64,000 nt of DNA from the NCBI RefSeq assembly GCF_020080835.1, contig NC_058158.1:2356001-2420000 (forward strand). The letters run 5' to 3'. Below, piece by piece: positions 34,401 to 44,800 of the stretch; within the stretch, counting starts at the first letter, position 1; every line of letters begins with the position of its first letter. This DNA is from Cotesia glomerata (lineage: Eukaryota > Arthropoda > Insecta > Hymenoptera > Braconidae). Both the position numbers and the translations under genes were made by a program. The notes under the pieces were generated by a model. That model did not search any database. It saw only the letters and a program-made list of their open reading frames with translations, and was not told the DNA's origin.

Positions 34401-36645
34401 CATTTGAGTACCCACATCAATTTTTCATATATTTTATATATATTATATATATGTATATATGAAAAATATATCAAAATGCATGTGGGTACTCAAATGAAAG
34501 CTCTTGATAAGTGTAACATCGAGATGGGCTTATATCTTTGAAATATATAATATATATATGTATATAGTGACTGCAAGGTTGCTAGTATCAATTGATTAAT
34601 TAATCACTTTGTAGTTGATTTTTTCTTTTGATTAATTTAATTTAAATTAATGATAATAAATAAATAAATAAATAAATATATAAATAAAAAAATTTTTTTT
34701 GGTTTTAGACATACGCAATAACAGGAACAGTTGAAAAAATATGTGAAGCGTACAAATGTAAGCCAATAGAGGGTATGTTGAGTCACCAGCTCAAGCAATT
34801 CAAAATAGACGGTGAGAAAACAATAATACAGAACCCGAACGACGCACAAAAGAAGGAGCACGAAAAGTACACGCTGGAAACCCACGATGTGTACGCGATG
34901 GACGTGCTAGTAAGCACCGGCGAGGGTGTGGGTCGCGAGCAGGATACCCGTGTTACTATTTACAAAAAAACCGAGGAGACGTATCAGTTGAAGTTGAAAG
35001 CCTCTCGTATGTTCTACTCAGAAGTAACCCACAAGCACGGACTCATGCCTTTTAACCTGCGAACCTTCGAGGACGAGAAGAAGGCCAAGATGGCTGTCGT
35101 CGAGTGTGTCAACCACAAGCTGATCGAGCCGTTCCAAGTTTTGTACGAAAAGCCTAATGAGTATGTAGCGCAGTTCAAGTTTACAGTATTGCTGATGCCC
35201 ACTGGACCTCACAAAATCACTGGATTGCCGTTTGAAATTGATTCATTCCAATCTGATTGTGTTGTAGAAGATCCAGAGCTTAAGGTGATTATATTGATCA
35301 TTTTTAAAATTTTTTTAATAACTTAGTTAATGTTAGAAAAATTTATTTTTAAAAATTCCATCTTTTGAAGCTATAAAAAATTATTAATGTTTATTGATGC
35401 AACATTTGAAATTATTGATGGAATTTTTTAAAATAATTTTTAAAGTTAGTTTATTTAAAAATATGATACTGAAATTAAAAGATTTGATAATTTTTAATAA
35501 ATTAATTGTGGCTAGAAAAATTTATTTTTAAAAATTCCATCTTTTGAAGCTATAAAAAATTATTAATAATTGATACAAGAATTAAAACTAGCAACCTTAC
35601 AGTCACTAAGTGACTGTCGTGACTTATGAACTTTAAAAATTAAAATTTTGCTTTATTAAGTAATGGATTTTGTTAAATTGCACTGTACTTTCTTAAATAT
35701 TGACGTTTTTAAAGATATAAGCTCATCCCGATGTTACACTCATCAAGAGCTTTTATTTGAGTACCCTAATACAATTTTTATATATTTTTCATATATACAT
35801 ATATATATAATATATATAAATATATGAAAAATTGATGTGGGTACTCAAACGAAAGGTCTCGATGAGTGTAAAATAAAGATGAGCTTATATCTTCAAGAAT
35901 GTCATTAGTTTACAAGATAGCAAAGTCAGTTCTTAATTATTGACATTTTTTAAGATATAAGCTCACCCCGACATTACACTCATCGAGATCTTTCATTTGA
36001 GTACCCACATCAATTTTTCATATATTTATATATATCATATATATGTATATATGAAAAATATATCAAAATGCATGTGGGTACTCAAATAAAAGCTCTTGAT
36101 GAGTGTAACATCGTGATGAGCTTATATCTTTAAAAATGTCAATAGTTGATAAGATATAAGGTCATTTCTTAATTATTGACATTTTTAAAGATATAAGCTC
36201 ATCACGATGTTACACTCATCAAGAGCTTTTATTTGAGTACCCACATGCATTTTGATATATTTTTCATATATACATATATATAATATATATAAATATATAA
36301 AATATATGAAAAATTGATGTGGGTACTCAAATGAAAGGTCTCGATGAGTGTAATGTCGGGGTGAGCTTATATCTTTAAAAATGTTGATAGTTCACAAGAT
36401 ACTGGATCATTTCTTAATTATGTATCTAGAGATAAAGCATTTTTGAATGCAGCTTAAATACTTATTATCATAAATTGACTATCGATGAGAATGATATGAA
36501 TCTTGAAATTAAAAAAAATATTAATTACTATTTACAGATGCTTCTTAACTCATCGGCAAACCCAAAATCAGCAAAAAAGAAGAAAAAGAAGGCTGAAAAA
36601 CAAGTAGTAGGTGAAGTCGCCATGGAAGTTGACGCTAAGGCTTAA
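31408..36645 (+). CDS. PA2G4: Proliferation-associated protein 2G4 (EBP1)
   Basis: Catalytically inactive member of the methionine aminopeptidase fold that binds the ribosome tunnel exit and RNA and is linked to growth control. Exons 31408-31492, 31977-32211, 33180-33342, 34709-35284 and 36538-36645 give 1167 nt (388 residues; human 394). Landmarks: GIAFPTCISVNNCICHFSP, DLGAHVDGFIA, GRKADVALAAHYASQAALRL, PIEGMLSHQLKQFKIDGEKT and NPNDAQKKEHEK. A C-terminal lysine run (KKKKKKAEK) is the nucleolar/RNA-binding tail. Introns 3 and 4 carry long-hairpin arrays in opposite orientation. The gene is convergent with UBA3. Confidence 0.97.
32399..32490 (-). mobile_element. Retroelement 3' tail in PA2G4 intron 2
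   Basis: On the minus strand it reads TATAATGCCTTGGCATTAAA and then AAATAAATAAATAAAT, the same style of ending seen at 43140 and 45180. Confidence 0.45.
33369..34545. repeat. Tandem long-hairpin array B, five units, in PA2G4 intron 3
   Basis: Units begin at about 33376, 33618, 33857, 34115 and 34361. Each has about 85-base arms (GATATAAGCTCATC to GATGAGCTTATATC) and a TATATATGTATATA centre. Spacers read GTCAACTAATGATTTTTTTG. Short open frames here are arm translations. The array ends with TATATAGTGACTGCAAGGTT at about 34561. Confidence 0.95.
35585..36430. repeat. Long-hairpin array C, three units, inverted relative to array B
   Basis: Starts with ACTAGCAACCTTACAGTCAC (complement of the end of array B) and has units at about 35715, 35952 and 36186. 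The spacers are the reverse complement of those in arrays A and B. The array lies in PA2G4 intron 4. Confidence 0.93.
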
Positions 36646-38785
36646 CAACAATCCCATAAAATCGTACACCCATGACTTATTGACATCGTGCACTCTCATT
36701 TATATCCTACTTTTACATCCAGCTGACATAGTGTCAAGAGTGAGACGCGATGCTTTCGTAGAACCTACCACGCAATTGTCCAAACTAAATACTAAAAATA
36801 AAAACAAAATAAAATACTAACTAAAAAAATAAAAACAAAAGTTAAAATAATAACAATAAATCATCCTCCATGGACAACGAGTGTTGTTATTGTGGCATAA
36901 AATGCTCTTGCACTGCCACATATCTTCCTTGTTAAATAAAAAAAAAAATATCACCAATTAATAAATTGTAAAATAAATTTCGCATGCGTGTTTTTGTTTG
37001 CGAAAGTGTCAAGATAAACTCTATCAACGACTTTGCTTTGTATTACGCTCTTTTTATCATTAACATTATACTTTTTATTTACTTATATATTATTTTTACT
37101 TCTTTTTCTTCGTATTACACCTCAGAGTATCTCGATTTATCGCAATGGTATCGTTACTGCCTATAATTAATTTATTAATTAATGGTTTGTTTAATTCATT
37201 AATAATGTGTTTAATGAGATCTCTCTGTAATAATCATTGTCATTAGACGGATAGTGTATGTAACAGCTAATAATTTTTTTTCAATTATTATTATTATTAA
37301 TATTAATTGAATTTCCAGTGATTTTAGGTAAATATTTACAAGTGGGGTCAATCATTTTAATTTTAATTTTTTTTTTTTAATGAAATTTCTATTTGATATA
37401 AAAAATGAACAATTAAAAAAAAAAAAAAGTAGATTATCATAATTTTAACAAATTTTCAAAAAAAATTATAAATTTAAAAAAAAATTGTGATATTTAATTT
37501 TTTTTTAATTGTTCGTTTTTTTATGTATTTTTCAAAAAAAAAAAAATATATAAAAAAAAAATAAATTAGAAATTTTATCCAAGAAAATGAGCCAAAATTT
37601 TTTCAAACTTTTGAAGGCAAAAAATTTATCAAAATCTTTATTTTTTTTTTACATTTTTTATCATAAATTAAAAAAAAATTAAATAATTAATTAAAAAAAA
37701 ATTAAATAATTAATTAAATAATTAATTTAATTAATTAATTAAGTTCATTAATTGAATTAATTAATTAATTAAATTAATTTAATTATTTAAATTAATTAAT
37801 TCATTAATTCAATTAATTAATTTAATTCAATTAATTAATTAAATTAAATTAAATAAAAAAAATTAAAAATTTGGGGGGTCTACTTGTAAATAATTACCAA
37901 ATTTTATCACACTTTGTTATAATTTAGACTTGTGTTTTTTTTTTTTATTAATTTTTTTGGTAATTTGAAATGTCATTAGTCGCTCAGGACGTTGATAAAT
38001 CAAATAAGCAATATTAATTATTGTTTTAAAAATACATTTAATAAATGAAAAAAAAAAATTTAATAATTATTATAAAAAAAAAAAAAAAATGAATTTACAT
38101 TGTAAAATTAAACAGAGTGTTAATTTTGGGAGTATTGATAAATAATCATTTACAAACGCTTCGGACTATTTCGTTTGAATCCCCGACCATTTATTTAAAT
38201 TGTTTTGTTTGCTTTAAAATTATAAAGTATTAATTCTCGATGTTAAAAACGAGAATAATGACTTAATAAAAAAAAAAAAGTAATTAAAGCAGGATTTTTG
38301 AGAGTATATAGATAACGGTAACGAAATTGCGTAAAGAGGTAAATAATTATTATAATAATGTAGAAAAATAATTGATGATAAATTACTTAAGTAATATGAT
38401 AATTGATAATTTTATATATTAAATCAATAGTTAATCTGTTATAGATATTTTTTCTACTAAAACGAAAAAAAAGAAATATAAATTTTGTGCATATGTCGAG
38501 TGTTAATGAGTGTAATTGTATACTTAAAAATTAAACTGACTAAAATTGTCTGTTAAAAATTAAATTCAAAATTAAAACTCCGTTATTGGCAATACATAAA
38601 AATAAAATTGTTCGATAATAATAATAAAAATTATTATTAATTAATAAAGTCAATTTATCCAGAAAATATTGTATTAATTTTATACTAATGAGCTTGCTAC
38701 TTTTTTTCTTTCAATTAATAAAAATCAAGTTAAGTAACAAAAAGAAAATTTTAAGTATTTACAATGCTTTTATAAATATTTTCTT

Positions 38786-38818
<33 letters not shown>

Positions 38819-38842
38819 ATTTTTAAGATTATTCAACGAGCA
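36646..38842. other. Convergent intergenic region PA2G4-UBA3
   Basis: Contains the PA2G4 3' UTR (candidate AATAAA signals from about 36797 on), the MITE at 37327-37898, an ATT microsatellite at about 38790-38812 and otherwise featureless AT-rich DNA. No gene seen. Confidence 0.6.
37327..37898. mobile_element. MITE with TTACAAGTGGGGTC ends
   Basis: Left end GGTAAATATTTACAAGTGGG, right end CTACTTGTAAATAATTACC. The interior includes a run of TTAATTAATTAAT. It is the fourth copy of the family seen at 11582, 20432 and 21139. Confidence 0.75.
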
Positions 38843-41800
38843 TCAAGCCATCTCAACATCATTGCCGTTCTGGAACTTTAGTTTTATTATTTTAGTCTTG
38901 GGAGTTGTAACATCCGCAACATTTATCTCCATATCATTCTTCAATTCCAGCTCAGTTAGTGTTTTTGTTAAATTAACTCGCGTTTGAACTTCAATACTCG
39001 CGACAGTGTGCATGTACAGAGTTTTATTCTTCCCGTTGATGTTCACTGTGATTCCCGGGTCCTTCATTTGCAAATCGTGACGCTCGCAGAGTATTTCAAT
39101 CAAGTCTTTTAGTTTGATGTTGCCGTCGCGGATTTCCAGGTCACGAGGTATCTCGCTGCATCCTAAACAATCGGTTCTTTTCTCTGCTTCATAGGTGTAC
39201 GTGTAAATTCCGTCAGTATTATTCAATACCTAAAAATCAATTAGAAAAAATAAATTTTTTTTTATTTATAATTATTTAATTTTTTTAAGATATTATTTAT
39301 TTATCTAGTTTAAGTGCAATGTTTTAAAAATATTATAAAATTTTTTAATTTTTTTTTAACAAATAGATTTTTTCCGTGCGAAGCCGGGGCAAACTGCTAG
39401 TAATTAATAAATCTATCAATTTTGTTAATTTTGGAACAGTTTATATGACAAAGGCAACTGTGCCAATGTAAGATAGTGATTATTATAATTCGTATTACGA
39501 TGCCTGAGTAATATGATGCCAGAAATAATAATGTAATTTGTTATAATGATTCTATCTTGTCCACATTCCTGATATAAAAATAACTATTGATAATTATGGA
39601 CGATAATATTAACAACATAGTTAATAATTTTTAAGTTTAAAATTGTAAAAAAATTACCATATAATTACTCAAAGACCCTGAACAGCTAGTGGCAAGTTTG
39701 AAGACTTCAGTGGCACAAGTGGCAGCGATTGTAGCATTAGTTGACGCTACTGCGGGTATAATATTCTTAACAACGCCTTGAACAAGTCTGTAAGTAACTC
39801 CTCGGATGCTGAACTGCGTGGCTCGCTCAATAGATTTTTCATAGATCCAATTTATATGCTGAGGATCATCGCCATCAATCTCGCAGTCGTAAGGATTTTC
39901 CTTCGGCCATTGGATGACCTTCACGTACTCGATGCAGTGCTCAGGTAATCTCGGAGTGTTTGCTATTGTACACAATGGGTATGTCCTCTAAAATTAACAA
40001 CAAATAATCAATTTAATTAATTAATTTTTAGAATTTCTTTAACAAATTAATATCAAGCAAAATTAATTATAATTGCAATTTTTTAATTATTTTCTTGACC
40101 TAGTTTATTGTTCAAGAAAATTTTAAAAATTTGTCAAGTGTCTGCTAAATTAAATCAGATATTTTAGTTAAAGCGATCTGAAGCGTGATGACCATATCAC
40201 TCCTTATCGTCGCTCCTTAAAATGGCTCTCAGTCAAATCAAAAAGATTGTATCTCCTAGCTTGTTTCCTGTATAAACTGTTCAGTTCTGGTGAACCAAAT
40301 TTTTTGAGGTGTCTCTTTGTTGAGGAGCCACAAGATATAAGACGCTCGGAAAGGCTGGCTTCAAAGTACAACAATGTCTCGTTTAGCTTTCCAAACTTCT
40401 CAACAGCAGTATATAATGAACACTCTTTCTTAATATCATCAATACGGTGATAATCATCAACTCATAATCATCAGAATCATAATCATTACTTATTGTAATC
40501 ATCAATACGGTAATATTCTCCGGCATCTACATCTACATCTACTAATACTCACTCAGGTCAGCAAATTTCCTAGTTCCTAAACGGTTAAACTCTTATTAAT
40601 CTATATAATTGATAATTGATAATACTCTATCGTGGGAGAATCAAGTTGTAAGCGTATGTATTCGTGCGATGAAAACGCTAGCGCAACTAAAAATTAATAA
40701 TGAAATTTTTAATGAACAGTTACGCATAAAATTGGTTACGACCTTGATTTTTCCCATCTTCGATTACTGCTGTGCTGCTTATACAAACATCTCAGGCAAA
40801 TTACAGCATAGATTGCAGCGTAAAATAAACTCATGTATAAGATATATTTTTAAAATTTCGAGATTTGAGCACACTACTCCGTATTATAAAAATTAGGCTG
40901 GTTAAAACTTGATGTTAGAAGAGATTATTTCATAGCTTGTTTATTTTACAAAAGAAATTAAGTTAAATTACTGTCAATTATTTAAATCGAATTTAGAATT
41001 TCTGCCGATTGTGCTAAGGAGAGGTGACGTCAGGAATGATTATCTACGTCTGCCAAGAAGTAATTGTGCAATTTATGAAAACTCTTTCCTAATTCATGGT
41101 ATAAAGTTTGGAACTCGTTACCGGCCGAAATTACATTAATTGACAATTTCGAACAATTTCAACAGAGCTTGCTATGACTTCTTCTTACAATAAATGTTAA
41201 TGTTATTATTTCTCTGTTAATATGTTATTATTTTAAGAATTAATATGTTCTTACTTTTAATAATTTAATATCAAATATTTAAATTGTATTAAAAACACTG
41301 TATCAAATGTATACATGTAAATGATAAAATTTATGTATTGTTGATGGTCCTGAAGGAGCTTAGAACTCTAGGATCAAATAAATTTTTCTATCTATCTATC
41401 TATATGTCTAATAATTATCTACCTCAGTCATACTTAGTCATATATAATATAATAAATTATAGAATGTAATACATTTATTGAACATTACTGGTAAGCTGTA
41501 TATATGTATATATATGATTATAACATCCTTATATCCTGTAAATAGTTCATGGGATACTTACGCTAATATTACCATAACAATATATCATTTATATTTAATA
41601 TTATATTATTATATAACATAATATTTACAGAATGTAAAACATTATCTTATACTTATGTATCTTTGGTTACATGCGCCATTCAGGTTTTAAACTTACTGTG
41701 TCTTATTGTAACCTTATTATTGGCCTTAAAAGGCTGTTAGGTTTTATCAATAAAGAAATAAATAAATAAATAAATACGCCTTTGGCGTGAGAAATACCAT

Positions 41801-44800
41801 TGGATGTCATAAATTCAATTAGCATTGAGGCATTTAAATCCAAAGCATTTGAATTCTTCTACGACCTTGAATTCAGAGACATAGTAACCAAAGACTGCAT
41901 TCACTCTACATAATTCACAGATTCGGTAGAATCTGGCGCCAAAATTCCGTTCAAATCCGTTGTAAACGGAGCGCCAGACTACCGACTGTGTTTACTGTAA
42001 ACAGAACGGTTTTGAGGCTGCGAAATTTTATTTAATTCTACGGTACTTTTACCCAATTTGTTTATCATAACAGTAATTCATAATTTATTTCACCGTATTA
42101 ATTAATTATATTCATTTATAACAATTTATTCACTTGAAATTATTAAATTTTATCAGCACATACTATAGCTCGCTCACAGAATTTCGATCCTGACTTTTTT
42201 ATGGAGAAAGGTCAGCGCCACAGACTAGATAAAATAAAAATGTGTAGTAATCCTCCTATAGATAAGCAATTACAGTTAAAAAAAGTAATTCACAGCTTAC
42301 ATTTACGGCCGCTAGGGTGCACTGGAATTACATCTACATAAACTGTAGCTTCAAGGGGATGGTTTGCAGTAAAAAATGCAGTCAACACGAGATTTAAGTT
42401 GTTATCAATTGTAAATTTTCATTATAATTACAAAAATACTAAAATCCGAACAAAACAGTTTCACTGTAAAAAGTCGCGCCAAGTCCACGTTCATAAGACT
42501 ATTAGGAAAAAAAAATTTTTTTTCTTTACAAAAAGCTATACAAAATAAAAAATTAAAAATCAAGTAACCGATATGATTGTTTATGATTTTCGGAAATTAA
42601 AAAAAGAATTTTATTGTAAATTTAAAAATTAAAAAAATTTTAGAACATTACTTGAGAATTGATGCGTCATTGTGTATTTCAATTTTTTTAAAGTCCTAGT
42701 AAATAGATTTTACGAATTTCATCAAAAGTAAAATATTTTGCAACCACGCACACTAAATACGTTCTAAAGTTTTTTTAATTTTTAAATTTACAATAAAATT
42801 TTTTAATTTCCGAAAATCATAAACAATCATATCGGTTACTTGGATTTTTAATTTTTTATTTTGTATTTTTTGTAAAGAAAAAAAAAAATTTTTTTTTCCT
42901 AATAGTCTTATGAACGTGGACTTGGCGCGACTTTTTTACAGTGAAACTGTTTTTGTTCGGTTTATAGATAAACTGATATGTACAAAACTTTATTGCTCAA
43001 ATCTATCAGTGGTTTTCATGGTGGTTTATATTTTTTTTTTTTTTTTTTTTTTTTATATTTAGATGATGACTATGTTTATAGTTTTACATGTACTTTAATC
43101 ACACCATGTATAATTTTGCCATTTGGCTCTTGCCTTGGCATTTAAATTGAATAAATAAATCAAGAATTTACTGCTTTATTCATAATTAAGCTTTTAAAAA
43201 TAATTTTCTAGATTAAAAATTTATTCCTTTAAATAAAATTTTTTAGCTGATTGCATCTTTTTCTTCAAAGTCCACCGGACTAATTGAAGCCCCCGATGTT
43301 TTAAATTGTTTTTTCATCAATAATAATAAACAGAACCTAAGACACAACCGTCTGCTCAAGACCTTTCTCTCAAATAAGAACTACATCATCAACGGTCCAC
43401 GCAACAGAATTGCGAATCTAGTCAACAAGCTCCATTCAGATGTAGACATTGAAGATTTCTTCAATGGAATACTCCAATCTTTTATCTCCAGACTTAAGGA
43501 ANNNNNNNNNNNNNNNNNNNNNNNNNNNNNNNNNNNNNNNNNNNNNNNNNNNNNNNNNNNNNNNNNNNNNNNNNNNNNNNNNNNNNNNNNNNNNNNNNNN
43601 NGTACAAAACTTTATTGCTCAAATCTATCAGTGGTTTTCATGGTGGTTTATATTTTTTTTTTTTTTTTTTTTTTATATTTAGATGGATGACTATGTTTTA
43701 TAGTTTCCTTTTACATGTACTCTCCTTTTTAATCACACCATGTATAATTTTAAGCCATTTGGCTCTTGCCTCCTGGCATTTAAATTGAATAAATAAATCA
43801 AGAATTTACTGCTTTTATTCATAATTAAGCTTTTAAAAAATAATTTTCTAGATTTAAAAATTTATTCCCTTTAAATAAAAATTTTTAGCGCTGATTTGCA
43901 TCTTTTTCTTCAAAGTCCACCGGACCTAATTGAAGCCCCCCGGATGTTTTAAATTGTTTTTCACTCAATAATAATAATAAACAGAACCTAAGACACAAAC
44001 CGTCTGCTCAAGACCTTTCTCTCTCAAATAAGAACTACATCATCAACGGTCCACGCAACAGAATTACAGCGAATCTAGTCAACAAGCTCCATTCAGATGT
44101 AGACATTGAAGATTTCTTCAATGGAATACTCCAATCTTTTATCTCCAGACTTAAGGAAGTCCTTTCGCTCCAGTTGAGTCATAACAACTGTAGTAGTAAA
44201 TTTTCAATAAATTAAAATACAAAACCCATAAAAATTCCTAAAATTAAAAAATAAATAGTATATGAGGCATTAATCGTTGAAATTTTTAAAATTAAAAAAA
44301 AAAATAGTTAAATACAAAAATTAATTTGACTGTTGTAAATCAGCTGTTAGTAACCTGTCCGTGATTTGGCAACGCTTTATTTCGGTTGTTTACATTTTCA
44401 TTTGCACAATATAACCTTAACCGTGTTTAACTTTTTGCAGACAGTGTAAATAAATAAATTAATTAAAAATGTTTAGTCACAAAACCATAACATTCTAATG
44501 TCTCATGGCAGGAATGCTAGTATTTTTTAATTATTGTTTTATTTTTCAATTATGAATTATGAAAATTTGTTAACAATAAATTAACTAATAAGTATGCATG
44601 AAAAACATAAGCGCGTTAAAGTTTAATTTGAATTTATTGAATGGTCTGAAGCTCGCGCGCTACGCAACGTTGCCAAATCTTTTGACTCTATTTTATTGTA
44701 GGTAACTTGAGAATTTTTTGTGATTTTTAAATATTAATTTCTCAATAAATATCTCGGTAACTGATAGATTTTATTGCAAAAAAAGAAACCTGAATATTTC

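Noticed and set aside
39360..39406. Complete Helitron in UBA3 intron 3
   Set aside because: Only a 3' end is visible; no matching 5' A|TC start within the intron, so it is reported only as a truncated end.
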